Of a stretch of DNA of 64,000 nucleotides, positions 29,440 through 38,015 are shown one piece after another (position 1 is the first letter of the stretch; each line of letters opens with the position of its first letter). This DNA comes from Vampirovibrio sp. (lineage in GTDB: Bacteria > Cyanobacteriota > Vampirovibrionia > Vampirovibrionales > JAJTHC01). The position numbers were made by a program, and so were the translations under genes. The notes below the pieces were generated by a model, which saw only the letters and a list, made by a program, of their open reading frames with translations, was not told where the DNA came from and did no database searches. The stretch spans positions 806,001 through 870,000 of the forward strand of contig JACEUU010000003.1 in the NCBI GenBank assembly GCA_024998755.1. Reading direction: 5' to 3'.

Positions 29440-30207
29440 TTACTTCGCTTCAGCACCATGGTACAGTTCAGGGTAGTATACCTTCAATTTTTCTTGAATA
29501 AAATTCGGGCTTTCCCCTGCTTGAATAGCCAGTACGCCTTCAATAGTCATGGTCATCAAGTGGCAATCTGCCTTAGCTTTTAGCTTGATTTTACTTCCCA
29601 TTGGAATAAACATCAGATTAGCAAAGCCTACCCCATAAACAGTAGCAACAAACGCTACAGCAATACCCGAACCCAGCTTGGAAGGGTCGTTTAGGTTTTC
29701 CATAACGTGAATTAAGCCTAAAACAGCCCCTAAAATACCAACCGTTGGGGTGTAGCCCCCCGTGGTTTCCCAAACCTTGCCAGCAGCACCCATTTCTTCT
29801 TCAAAAACGCCCAGTTCAGTTTCCATAATATCCCGAAGTAACGAAGGGTCTGTGCCATCCGTCATTAATTCCATGCCTTTACGCAGGAAGGGATTTTCAA
29901 TTTGGGGAATATCGCCTTGAAGAGCGAGAATACCTTCTTTTCTAGCCTTGGTAGCTAAGGTAATGAGCAAATCAATCGTTGCTTTGGGATTGGATTTTGA
30001 CCCAAGAAAAATGCCGGGAGCCGCTTTGAGTCCATCCATTAAATCTTTTTGAGGGAAAGAAAGCATGGTAGCTCCCACTGAACCGAAAAACACAATCAAA
30101 AAGGCGGTGGGCTGAACAATCGCCATTAACGAGCCACCTTCAAGTACTTGCCCACCAATAACAGCCCCAAATGCCATAATTAAGCCGATAATCGACGTTA
30201 AATCCAC
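29440..30207 (-). CDS. motA: Flagellar motor stator protein MotA
   Basis: 255 residues, typical for MotA. Four transmembrane segments are visible (IIGLIMAFGAVIGGQVLEGG, FLIVFFGSVGATMLSF, TPTVGILGAVLGLIHVMENL, GIAVAFVATVYGVGFANLMF). The conserved cytoplasmic loop with charged residues contacts FliG, and the Pro of TPTVGILG in TM3 is present. It would form the proton or sodium channel with a MotB partner, which is not adjacent. The start is a GTG at 30207 preceded by AGAGGGA. A second, more divergent MotA-like gene lies at 34164. Confidence 0.93.
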   Translation of the reverse strand: MDLTSIIGLIMAFGAVIGGQVLEGGSLMAIVQPTAFLIVFFGSVGATMLSFPQKDLMDGLKAAPGIFLGSKSNPKATIDLLITLATKARKEGILALQGDIPQIENPFLRKGMELMTDGTDPSLLRDIMETELGVFEEEMGAAGKVWETTGGYTPTVGILGAVLGLIHVMENLNDPSKLGSGIAVAFVATVYGVGFANLMFIPMGSKIKLKAKADCHLMTMTIEGVLAIQAGESPNFIQEKLKVYYPELYHGAEAK

Positions 30208-30296
30208 CGTGGTTTCCCTCTTCCCATCATTTTAAAATCAAGCATAACGTTGCTAATAGTTTGACAGGTTTTGACTGGAAAAATGGCTGTAGATGC

Positions 30297-31439
30297 CTAT
30301 AAATACAGTAGGCGGTTGAGCCTGTTTACTAGTCCCCACTGGGAAAGGGGTTTCGGTTGCAGTAAGGGTTGTGCGGGATTAAACGCCTTGTTTTTTTGTA
30401 GAAGCAACCACTGCCACGCTAAAGGTAAGGTTTTAGCAGTGTTTTGTGCTTGTATAAAATGGCAATCTACTTGTAAAGGAAAGGGTAAACTTTGGCATAC
30501 ATGGCTAATCGTGGTTTCCGTTGGGGGGATAGTTAACCAAACCCACTGCCATGGTGCTATTGTAGGTGTATTTTTAGGTAGTAGAAAAAGCAAGGCAGTA
30601 AGGGTACTTTTTTCTAGTAGCAAAACGGATTGAGGGTTTGCAAACCAAGCCAGCAAATGGTGTTGAAATAAAACCCAAGGCATACTAGCAGAAAGCCCTA
30701 ATGGTTCAATGCCTTTTTCATCTAACAGTTTTTGGTACTTGAGCATCGTTTGTTCGTTTTGGCAAATAACCAGAAAGGGAGAAGTAGCCGTTGCTTGGTT
30801 GGGTTCTTTAACAGGCGTTTTAATTTGGCGAAGTAACGCATCTTCCGCTAAAACTTCGTACGCAAACCGATGAACTTTTCCACTAGCTGAAGCGGTAGGA
30901 ATAGGCGGTTCGGGTTCTAACGGTTTTTCAACGGTTGTAACTGGTATGGCTATAGGCGGGTTTAAAAACGTTAATTGGGGTGGGTTTTGTTGGGCGAGTA
31001 GTGCTTTTAGGGTTTTTTCAGCAGGTAGGCAATCTACCCAAATGGCGGTTTCAAATAATTTACTAATAGACGTATTTACTGGGTTTGAAAACCATTTTTC
31101 AGCCAGTTTAAGCGTTAAAACCAGCGTGTGTACTTGCCCTTGGTGCAGTTGCTGCTTCCACTGGCGTTCTTGGGCGGGCGGAAAATCACCTCCTAGCAGA
31201 ACAATCGGTTGTTGGTTGAAGTTAGGTCGTTGTTTCAAGCGTTCAAGCCAAGCATGGGCGGGGACGCTATCTTTCAAAACCCACAGGGTGGGTCTAGTAA
31301 CATTGAAACGTGGGTCTGCTGCAAGCCAAGCATCCACAGTATGCCAAGGCAGGCTTTTAACAGCGATATTTTTATGGGATAGTAAAGAGAGCAATCCTTT
31401 TTTAGAGGGCGTCTTTTTTTCTTGCAACGCAGTTAACAC
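30297..31439 (-). CDS. Hypothetical protein, possibly two degenerate receiver-like modules
   Basis: 380 residues, cytoplasmic, with no signal peptide. Two alpha/beta stretches of about 120 residues (TLWVLKDSVPAHAWLERLKQ with QQPIVLLGGDF, and FLVICQNEQTMLKYQKLLDE with VLLLEKSTLTALLFLLPKN) are separated by a Pro-rich linker. The spacing is reminiscent of degraded response-regulator receivers, but the acidic pocket is not evident, so this is only a suggestion. The GTG at 31439 has AAAGGGA upstream. It lies upstream of motA in the same orientation, across a gap of 89 bases. Confidence 0.6.
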   Translation of the reverse strand: MLTALQEKKTPSKKGLLSLLSHKNIAVKSLPWHTVDAWLAADPRFNVTRPTLWVLKDSVPAHAWLERLKQRPNFNQQPIVLLGGDFPPAQERQWKQQLHQGQVHTLVLTLKLAEKWFSNPVNTSISKLFETAIWVDCLPAEKTLKALLAQQNPPQLTFLNPPIAIPVTTVEKPLEPEPPIPTASASGKVHRFAYEVLAEDALLRQIKTPVKEPNQATATSPFLVICQNEQTMLKYQKLLDEKGIEPLGLSASMPWVLFQHHLLAWFANPQSVLLLEKSTLTALLFLLPKNTPTIAPWQWVWLTIPPTETTISHVCQSLPFPLQVDCHFIQAQNTAKTLPLAWQWLLLQKNKAFNPAQPLLQPKPLSQWGLVNRLNRLLYL

Positions 31440-31523
31440 AACGCTTTTCCCTTTTTATTGTGGAAAGTAGAGTGATGCCCATATCTTACCTCAAATAACT
31501 GACAATCGGAAAGTAATACTTCA

Positions 31524-32900
31524 ATGATGATGAGTTTAACACCAACAACTGAAAATTTACCCCTATTACCCAAGGCGTTACCCCAAGGCTTACAGGGTGA
31601 AGTGCTAATACCTGGCGATAAATCTATCAGCCACCGTAGTTTAATGTTTGCTTCGTTGGTGGAAACCCCTGTTGAAGTGGTCGGCTTACTCCCTTCAGCC
31701 GATGTGTTTTCAACCCGCGATTGTTTGCGTCAGCTAGGGGCAACCATCACCTGCGAAGAGGCTAAAACGGGTAGATGGTTAGTTCAAGGTAAACGCCAAT
31801 GGCAAACCCCAACGGATGTGCTTAATTGTGGGAATTCAGGTACGACCATTCGGTTAATGATGGGCTTAGTAGCAGGACAAAACGTGTATGCCGTCATGTC
31901 CGGCGATAGTAGCTTGAACAAACGCCCAATGGGCAGAGTCATCGCTCCGCTAGCCCAATTAGGGGCTAATTGGCAAGGGCGGGAAAATAACCGGCTTGCC
32001 CCAGTCGTTCATGTGCCAAGGGCGGAAGAAAACCGTGCGTTGGCAGGGCTTGCATACACCATGCCCGTGGCTTCTGCCCAAGTGAAATCTGCCATTCTGT
32101 TAGCGGGGCTTTATTCGGGGCAACCCGTTACGGTAGTAGAACCCTTGCCTAGCAGAGACCACACCGAACGGATGCTTTCCGCTATGGGTGCGAATTTAAC
32201 CGTTGAAGGTACAACCATTACCTTAGCCCCTAATCAAGCCAAAAATTTAACACCGTGTAACTGGCTCGTACCCGGAGACCCCTCATCAGCAGCATTTTTG
32301 ATGGTAGCAGGGGCATTAATTCCCAATTCTAATTTGTTGTTGAAAAACGTCGGGTTAAATCCTGCTAGAACTGGGCTATTGTTAGCATTGCAACAAATAG
32401 GGGCAGCTATTACCCTTGAAAATGAACGGGTTGTGGGCGGTGAACCTGTGGGCGATGTTCGGGTTCGGTACAGTGAATTAAAAGGAAATTTAACGCTAGC
32501 AGCAGCGGAAATACCGGCATTGGTAGATGAAATTCCTATTTTAATGATTGCGGGGCTTTACTTGCAAGGCACGTTACACGTTTCTGGTGCGGAAGAACTT
32601 CGCAAAAAAGAAAGCGACCGTTTGCTAGCCATGCAAACAGAATTAGGTAAGCTAGGCGTTACCATGGATTTATTTGAAGATGGCTTTACATTGGTAGGTA
32701 AGCCGGATTTTGTGGCAACCAACCCCGCTGCCCCTTTAGCTACTTGGCACGACCACCGTATTGCCATGGCATTGACCATTTTGAATTTAGTGCAAAACGC
32801 ACGAAACCCCGAAGTCGCAACGGTTTGGGCGTTGGAAGACCCAACGATTGTGAATGTTTCGTTCCCTTCATTTTTTGAAACCTTGGCTGGCTTGGCTTAG
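31524..32900 (+). CDS. aroA: 3-phosphoshikimate 1-carboxyvinyltransferase (EPSP synthase)
   Basis: 458 residues, including a short N-terminal extension. The substrate and catalytic motifs are all present: PGDKSISHRSLMFASL, GNSGTTIRLMMG, SRDHTERML, PGDPSSAAFLM, the catalytic Asp of VDEIPILMIAG, LRKKESDRL and HDHRIAMAL. The enzyme joins PEP to shikimate-3-phosphate in aromatic amino acid synthesis; pheA of the same pathway is at 50.6 kb. Three tandem ATGs open the gene after GGAAAG. plsC follows 16 bases later. Confidence 0.96.
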   Translation: MMMSLTPTTENLPLLPKALPQGLQGEVLIPGDKSISHRSLMFASLVETPVEVVGLLPSADVFSTRDCLRQLGATITCEEAKTGRWLVQGKRQWQTPTDVLNCGNSGTTIRLMMGLVAGQNVYAVMSGDSSLNKRPMGRVIAPLAQLGANWQGRENNRLAPVVHVPRAEENRALAGLAYTMPVASAQVKSAILLAGLYSGQPVTVVEPLPSRDHTERMLSAMGANLTVEGTTITLAPNQAKNLTPCNWLVPGDPSSAAFLMVAGALIPNSNLLLKNVGLNPARTGLLLALQQIGAAITLENERVVGGEPVGDVRVRYSELKGNLTLAAAEIPALVDEIPILMIAGLYLQGTLHVSGAEELRKKESDRLLAMQTELGKLGVTMDLFEDGFTLVGKPDFVATNPAAPLATWHDHRIAMALTILNLVQNARNPEVATVWALEDPTIVNVSFPSFFETLAGLA

Positions 32901-32916
32901 AAGGTGGGTGAATGTG

Positions 32917-33585
32917 ATGATGAAAAAATATCCACCTATTACCACTGAAATTTTGAATCGTTGGTTAACCAAGTTCCTGAATGGCTTTTCCTGCTGGTCT
33001 TTGCGGATTTATTGCAGAATTCGATATAATTACAAGGTGGTTGGCGGAAAAAACTATCAACAAGCTGCCCTGTTTAAATCTTCCGGCGGGTTTGTTTTGG
33101 CTTCCAACCACCAAGCATTTTTAGATATTCCCCTGTTAGTGGCTAGCTTACCGGCTAGGTATTTTGCTGCATTTATGGCAAAGCAGGAATTGTTTTCAAA
33201 GCCGTTGGGGAACTGGTTTTTTTCGAATTCTGGTACGATTTCCGTTAATCGTACTCAGTTGGAAAAATCGACTATTAAAGCGTGTAAAGAAGCCTTAGAA
33301 ACGCCTAACTGGGTGATGGCTATTTTCCCTGAAGGCACGAGGGATGGGGATGGTTCAGTTTCTAGCGTTAAAGGTGGCACGACGTTTATTAGTAAGTTAT
33401 GTAAAGCCCCCATTTTACCTGCTGGTATAGCTATAGCCAATAAGGGTAAGGGGTTTCGCCCTAAGGTGTTTGTGGTAATTAAGCCCCCTATTTACTTGGA
33501 GGCAGATGAAACCATGGAAGCCTACACGGCAAGGTTTCAGCAAGTGCTTCAGGAAGCCAGAGAAGAAGCTTATACTTTACTTTAG
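32917..33585 (+). CDS. plsC: 1-acyl-sn-glycerol-3-phosphate acyltransferase (PlsC-like)
   Basis: 222 residues. The acyltransferase signatures are clear: block I NHQAFLD (HX4D), block II GTISVNRT, block III FPEGTRDGDG and block IV ILPAGIAIANKG. It makes phosphatidic acid from lysophosphatidic acid at the inner membrane. Translation probably starts at the ATGATG at 32917, after AAGGTGGG; the frame opens earlier inside aroA. Very likely co-transcribed with aroA. Confidence 0.9.
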   Translation: MMKKYPPITTEILNRWLTKFLNGFSCWSLRIYCRIRYNYKVVGGKNYQQAALFKSSGGFVLASNHQAFLDIPLLVASLPARYFAAFMAKQELFSKPLGNWFFSNSGTISVNRTQLEKSTIKACKEALETPNWVMAIFPEGTRDGDGSVSSVKGGTTFISKLCKAPILPAGIAIANKGKGFRPKVFVVIKPPIYLEADETMEAYTARFQQVLQEAREEAYTLL

Positions 33586-33711
33586 TTATTTACACCCTTT
33601 GGTGGAGGTAGTCTTTGTTGGAAATCAGTTATTCTAATAGCAGTCTATCGGTTTATTTGCTTCATTACATCTTTTTTTAAAGTAGGTAATGAAGTAGGGG
33701 GAAGATAGCCA

Positions 33712-33857
33712 ATTGAAGTTACGGAAAAAGCTCTATTGGGCGTGCTAACTTTGTTACTTTGAGCCTTATTTCGGTTATTTACTCAGTGTAAACGCCCTCA
33801 TTTCGTTCAAAGTGCCTTGTTATCCCATCCCACTAAAACTTTTTCCGTAACCTCAAT
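33712..33857 (+). repeat. D-family hairpin repeat, copy D2
   Basis: Outer arms ATTGAAGTTACGGAAAAAG and CTTTTTCCGTAACCTCAAT are complementary with one mismatch. Inside, GCTAACTTTGTTACTTTGA pairs imperfectly with TCAAAGTGCCTTGTTATC, and TTTAC/GTAAA forms the inner hairpin. The arms match the ends of the IS at 47380-48536, unlike other D copies. Confidence 0.85.
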
Positions 33858-33957
33858 CATCGAGAGAGAGAAAAAAACCAAAAAACAACACTGTGTAAGT
33901 GAAGGTACGAATAAAGTAGTACCACACCACCATGGGTGTTAGTTGGCAACCCTTCAT

Positions 33958-34105
33958 AAGAAAACTCTGAAAAAGCCCCCATAAGGCGTGCTAACTTCGT
34001 TACTCTGGTACTCAAATCCTCATGTACTTCTTTGTACACTGCGGTTTTCCGTTCCTCGTGCCTCGTTATCCCATCCTTCTGAAACCTTTTTTAGAGCTTC
34101 CATAA
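33958..34105 (+). repeat. D-family hairpin repeat, copy D3
   Basis: Nearly identical to D1 across about 125 bases (CTCTGAAAAAGCC.., GGCGTGCTAACTTCGTTAC, GTACTTCTTTGTACACTGCG, CTTTTTTAGAGCTTCC). Confidence 0.8.
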
Positions 34106-34163
34106 GGTTTACCCAGCCAAAATCATCATGGCATACTATTTCAAACGTAAAAGGGATTGATTG

Positions 34164-35243
34164 ATGACAACAACCACTGCCACCACCAATAACCTAAACA
34201 CTGCAAGCATGGCTACCGCTACCAGAAGCCCTTGGGTTACCCAACAATTAACCGTTGGTTTTTTAATTTGTATGGCTTCATTAGCTACCACCGTGTATAT
34301 GGCACACATTCCTTTACAGGTGTTAGTTCAACCTACGGCCTTGTTGTTAGTGGTGGGTGGAACGCTCGGTGCGTTATGCTTAAGTAATCCGTTACCGGCG
34401 GTGTTTGGAGCTTTTTGGAAAAGTAGTTTTCCCCCAGCAGATGATACCGTTTGTGTTAATAGTTTAGAAGATTTAGTGGCAGATTTAATTGATATTGCCA
34501 ATTTCGCTAGAAGAGAAGGGTTATTAGCCCTAACCCCTTACTTAGCACCATTAGCCACTACTGAACCTTTTTTGTATGCCTGTTTACAACGCTTAAGCGA
34601 TAATAAAAACCAACACCAGCTAGAAGCTGATTTAGGTGTGTTGTATCAACAAGGGTGCCATGCCGTTACGCAACGCATACGTATTTTAGAACAAGCCGCT
34701 GGCTATTTGCCCACCATGGGGCTGATGGGTGCATTGTTGGGCATTTTGCAGGTTTTTAGTAACCAAAACAACACAGGCGTTAGTGAAGCTACGGCTCAGT
34801 TAGGGCAACTATTGCCATTTGCTTCAGAATTAACGGCGTGTTTTAGTGCCACGCTATTAGGTATTGCCTTAGCCAATTGGCTTTGCCTACCGCTTGCCCA
34901 AACACAACAAAACCAGTTGAATCAATTACAACAAAAATATGCCTTAATTATTGAAGGTGTGCTAGGCATTCATAGGAATGAGCATCCGCTTCAATTGCAA
35001 GAAACGCTAAAGTTGCATTTACAAGGAGCAATTATTGAAGCCGGCGGCACGGTTGCAGACCCTCTAACTGAAAGTGAAGAACCTACGCAACGGTACGCTG
35101 CCAATGCTGTAGCCCAAACCAGAGGCATTTCCACGCCTAAAAAACCCCAAGCAACGGGTAGTTCAGCTGGTAAAGTTGGGCAACCACCATTTTTAGCCGC
35201 TTCAACAACGCAGAATCATACAATTGGGGGTCGGAACCAATAA
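34164..35243 (+). CDS. MotA/ExbB-type proton channel protein, divergent
   Basis: About 359 residues, longer than MotA. Transmembrane segments FLICMASLATTVYM, TALLLVVGGTLGALCL, YLPTMGLMGALLGILQVF and LTACFSATLLGIALANWLCL follow the MotA order, including the Pro of LPTMG in TM3. FARREGLLAL matches the MotA cytoplasmic loop. A low-complexity C-terminal tail of about 60 residues is added. The ATG at 34164 has AAAGGGA; TTG at 34161 is the frame start. Its stop overlaps the next gene (TAATG), so the two are translationally coupled as a stator pair. Confidence 0.8.
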   Translation: MTTTTATTNNLNTASMATATRSPWVTQQLTVGFLICMASLATTVYMAHIPLQVLVQPTALLLVVGGTLGALCLSNPLPAVFGAFWKSSFPPADDTVCVNSLEDLVADLIDIANFARREGLLALTPYLAPLATTEPFLYACLQRLSDNKNQHQLEADLGVLYQQGCHAVTQRIRILEQAAGYLPTMGLMGALLGILQVFSNQNNTGVSEATAQLGQLLPFASELTACFSATLLGIALANWLCLPLAQTQQNQLNQLQQKYALIIEGVLGIHRNEHPLQLQETLKLHLQGAIIEAGGTVADPLTESEEPTQRYAANAVAQTRGISTPKKPQATGSSAGKVGQPPFLAASTTQNHTIGGRNQ

Positions 35244-35725
35244 TGATGATGATGCCCTTCTTTTTCAACCGAAATAATCAAGCCAATTCGTCTGCTATAC
35301 TCTTGCATCAGCATGGTGGGGTAAAGCCATGGTTGCGTGTTGGGGCATCATCTACCATTGTTTCAGTTAAACCAACCGATGCAGTGCAACGATGGTTATT
35401 ACCGTATGCAGATTTTTTAACCGTGTTGTTTTGCATCACCTTGTTGTGGTGTGGCTTATCGTTAAAACAAGCCCATTGGTTACAAATTCAAAATAATAAG
35501 TTGCAACAAGCCCTTGAACAAGCCACCCAACAAGTAGCTGAAGCTAATCAAGTGGTGGAAAATCAAGCCGTTATAATCGCAAAGCTTCAAGCCAGTGCGG
35601 CAAATACGAAGCCCACTAACGTAACTGCTTCTAAAATAGCTTTCGTTTCCCCTGTAAGTGTAAAAAATGTTACCCCATTATTGAAGAAGGGAGCAGGCTT
35701 CACTGCTAATACCATTTTCAAATAG
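35243..35725 (+). CDS. MotB-like protein lacking the peptidoglycan-binding domain
   Basis: 160 residues. The N-terminal part has the MotB hallmark, one transmembrane helix with the channel aspartate in LLPYADFLTVLFCITLLW, followed by a coiled coil (QQALEQATQQVAEANQVVEN). It then stops: the OmpA-like C-terminal domain of MotB is missing, so it could not be anchored to peptidoglycan in the usual way. The last codons (TIFK and stop) are encoded by the outer arm of repeat D5, suggesting truncation by its insertion. Four tandem ATGs open the gene in TAATG overlap with the MotA-like gene. Confidence 0.7.
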   Translation: MMMMPFFFNRNNQANSSAILLHQHGGVKPWLRVGASSTIVSVKPTDAVQRWLLPYADFLTVLFCITLLWCGLSLKQAHWLQIQNNKLQQALEQATQQVAEANQVVENQAVIIAKLQASAANTKPTNVTASKIAFVSPVSVKNVTPLLKKGAGFTANTIFK

Positions 35726-35858
35726 AACTATCGTCAGCGTCTACGTTGTTACCGTCAAGTAAAAAATCCTCAACGTACGTCTGTCTATGTACGCCTGCTG
35801 TTTTTTACTTGCCAGTGCCTAGTACCCATCTAACGCTATTCCTATTTGAAAATGGTAT
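35709..35858 (+). repeat. D-family hairpin repeat, copy D5
   Basis: The outer arms (35709-35733 and 35834-35858) are complementary at about 22 of 25 positions, beginning ATACCATTTTCAAATAG. Inside, CAAGTAAAAAA pairs with TTTTTTACTTG. Blocks shared with D1-D3 are TTGTTAC, AAATCCTCA, GTAC..GTAC and CAGTGCCT. The left arm is coding sequence of the MotB-like gene. Confidence 0.8.
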
Positions 35859-35899
35859 AACCCTACCCCGAAAAGCCCTTGAGATAGGACGACGTTTAA

Positions 35900-36700
35900 A
35901 TGATGATGATGATGATGGCTAAGCCCGTTAAACCTAAAACCTTAAATCCTAAAACAGGCGGAGAACCCTCTGTTTCAGAAGCCAATGAAGCTCAAGAAAG
36001 TCAAGCAGCCTCCAAGGCACCAGCTAATAAAAGTGGTGGCGGTACTTCAGGTTTACTTTCCATTATTGTACTATCTGTGGTTATGTTACTTTCAAGCGTT
36101 GCTGGGCCTGTTGCTGCGTTGTATTTTTTAGGGCCTCAGTTGCTAGCCCCTATTATCGCTAAAGCCTTACCCCCAGCTACTGAAGGTGAGCATGGCGGTG
36201 AAGCCGTGGGCGAAGGTGAACATGGTGGAGAAAAGGTTAGTAAGCTAGGGCTTAATTTACCCTTGGAAGAGTTTACAGTTAACCTAAAAAAAGACCCCAC
36301 ACTACGAGGCACACAATATTTGCGTGCCAGAATGAACTTAAGTGTTGTTGTACCTGAAGCAGAAGATTGCAGCCCCCATAAAGCCGAAGGAGCTGAAGCG
36401 GGTGGGCATGGTGAAAAACCAGCTGAAGGCGGTGGCGGGCATGGGGCAGCCCCCGCAGCTGCGGTAGACCCTGTCAAAGCTTGCAACGAAGCTTTTGTCG
36501 GTAAAATTGCGACTTATATTCCTACCCTTCGGGATATTGTGAATACGGCTTTAATGAAGCGTAGTGCTGCACAAATAAGCACACTAGAAGGACAAGAATT
36601 GTTAAAAGATGAAATGAGCCAAGAAATGAATAATATTTTAGCCACCAACCACTATCAAGTAGTTCGGGTTAATTTTGAAGAATTTATTGTACAACGCTAA
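35900..36700 (+). CDS. fliL: Flagellar basal body-associated protein FliL
   Basis: 266 residues, opening with six tandem ATGs, then a Lys/Pro cytoplasmic tail, a transmembrane helix (LLSIIVLSVVMLLSSVAGPV) and the periplasmic FliL domain (LEEFTVNLKKD, then YLRARMNLSVVV, and the C-terminal LRDIVNTALMKRSAAQISTL with VRVNFEEFIVQR). It is longer than usual because of two Gly/His/Glu-rich segments (EGEHGGEAVGEGEHGGEK, and one near residues 155-195 between Cys residues). FliL sits at the stator and modulates torque. The ribosome binding site is TAGGA, 11 bases before the first ATG. Confidence 0.88.
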   Translation: MMMMMMAKPVKPKTLNPKTGGEPSVSEANEAQESQAASKAPANKSGGGTSGLLSIIVLSVVMLLSSVAGPVAALYFLGPQLLAPIIAKALPPATEGEHGGEAVGEGEHGGEKVSKLGLNLPLEEFTVNLKKDPTLRGTQYLRARMNLSVVVPEAEDCSPHKAEGAEAGGHGEKPAEGGGGHGAAPAAAVDPVKACNEAFVGKIATYIPTLRDIVNTALMKRSAAQISTLEGQELLKDEMSQEMNNILATNHYQVVRVNFEEFIVQR

Positions 36701-36795
36701 TCTCCTTCTTCTTAAAGGCTATTTTATTTTTCACTTTTGTTTATTAGACCCTTTTACTGTTGATATTCTAGTAGAAAAGAGCAGGCACAAAGCTT

Positions 36796-37929
36796 ATGAT
36801 GATGATGATGTTAACGCAAGATGAAATTGATAACCTGTTATCGTCTCTTTCGGTTAGCCCCGCAAGTTCAACGTTACCTCCTACGTCAGTGGTGTCTTCA
36901 ATGCCAGCGGGTGGGGGGGGGCAGCCTACGATGGTTGCAGGGCAAGCTGGGCTGTTAAATACCAATATTGCCGACCTGTTGAACCAAGAAAAAGAAAAAA
37001 ACTATAAAATCTACAACTTTAAACGCCCCGATAAATTTTCGAAAGAGCATCTTCGTGCCTTAGAAACCATTCATGAAAACTTTGCTCGGCAAGTGGGATT
37101 GTTATTTTCAGCATTTTTACGTTTATCAGTTGATGTAGACGTGGTTTCAGTTGACCAATTAACTTACGATGAATTTACTCGTTCAATGCCCCGCCCTATT
37201 ACAGTTTCTGTTTTAGAATTTAAACCGTTGCCACAACAAATGTTAATGGGTATTAGCCACGAAGTAACAATGTGTATTATTGACCGTATGCTGGGCGGTA
37301 AGGGCATGGCTAGTGCTAAACCCAGAGAATTAACAGATATAGAAAACAATTTAATGCGTCGGACGATTAGTAGAGTAACAGAATTACTACAAGTAGCATG
37401 GAGTGGTATTGTTCCGGGTAATAAAATTTTGCTTAAAGGCATGGAAGAAAGCTATAATAACCTGCAAATTGCCATGCCTAGCGAAATTGTAGCCGTCTTA
37501 ACCTTTGAAATAACCTTGGCTAATAGAGATTCAGGGTTAATGAGCATCTGTTTCCCCTATCCCATGTTGGAAGGCATTATAGACCAGCTTAGTTCTCAGC
37601 ACCTATTTAATCAGCATTTCGTAGTGAGTAATATGGAAGATGCTGAAAACCATATTGCGTTGTTAGATAGAATGCAATATGCCAAAATACCGGTTAGTGT
37701 GCGGTTAGGTGGTGTGGAAGTTTCTATTTTAGATTTGCTTCATATTAAACCCAATGATGTTATTCGCTTGAATAGGCAAGCGGGTTCAAACTTATTAATG
37801 TGTTTGAACGAATCACCTAAGTACTATGTGCAGCCAGGTGTTTGTAAAAATAAATTAGCTGTTTGTGTTATTGAACCAACCCTAGAACCACAAGATATTA
37901 AAGGCTTTGGTTTGGCAGAGATTATTTAA
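36796..37929 (+). CDS. fliM: Flagellar motor switch protein FliM
   Basis: 377 residues. The CheY-P-binding start [13 protein letters not shown] follows five tandem ATGs. The middle CheC-like domain ([20 protein letters not shown], then [20 protein letters not shown]) and the C-terminal SpoA domain ([29 protein letters not shown]) are all present. It forms the cytoplasmic C ring with FliG and the downstream FliY. A weak AAGAG ribosome binding site precedes the ATG run. 95 bases separate it from fliL. Confidence 0.95.
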   Translation: MMMMMLTQDEIDNLLSSLSVSPASSTLPPTSVVSSMPAGGGGQPTMVAGQAGLLNTNIADLLNQEKEKNYKIYNFKRPDKFSKEHLRALETIHENFARQVGLLFSAFLRLSVDVDVVSVDQLTYDEFTRSMPRPITVSVLEFKPLPQQMLMGISHEVTMCIIDRMLGGKGMASAKPRELTDIENNLMRRTISRVTELLQVAWSGIVPGNKILLKGMEESYNNLQIAMPSEIVAVLTFEITLANRDSGLMSICFPYPMLEGIIDQLSSQHLFNQHFVVSNMEDAENHIALLDRMQYAKIPVSVRLGGVEVSILDLLHIKPNDVIRLNRQAGSNLLMCLNESPKYYVQPGVCKNKLAVCVIEPTLEPQDIKGFGLAEII

Positions 37930-38015
37930 GTAATCGTTCACAAAAAAATTTAGTATGCCCCCTATCCTTAAATAAAGCTAGGATAAGTAGACCTCAGAAA
38001 GTTGAAATTGTTCAA

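Larger units (their letters stand above)
33586..34163. other. Intergenic region with repeats D2 and D3
   Basis: The 578-base gap between plsC and the flagellar cluster contains two D-family elements about 100 bases apart. No gene is seen. AAAGGGA just before 34164 is the ribosome binding site of the next gene. Confidence 0.7.

Noticed and set aside
33712..33857. D elements as integron attC sites
   Set aside because: The GCTAAC..GTTATC ends and paired arms are suggestive, but GTTATC does not fit the GTTRRRY core and there is no integrase or cassette array.
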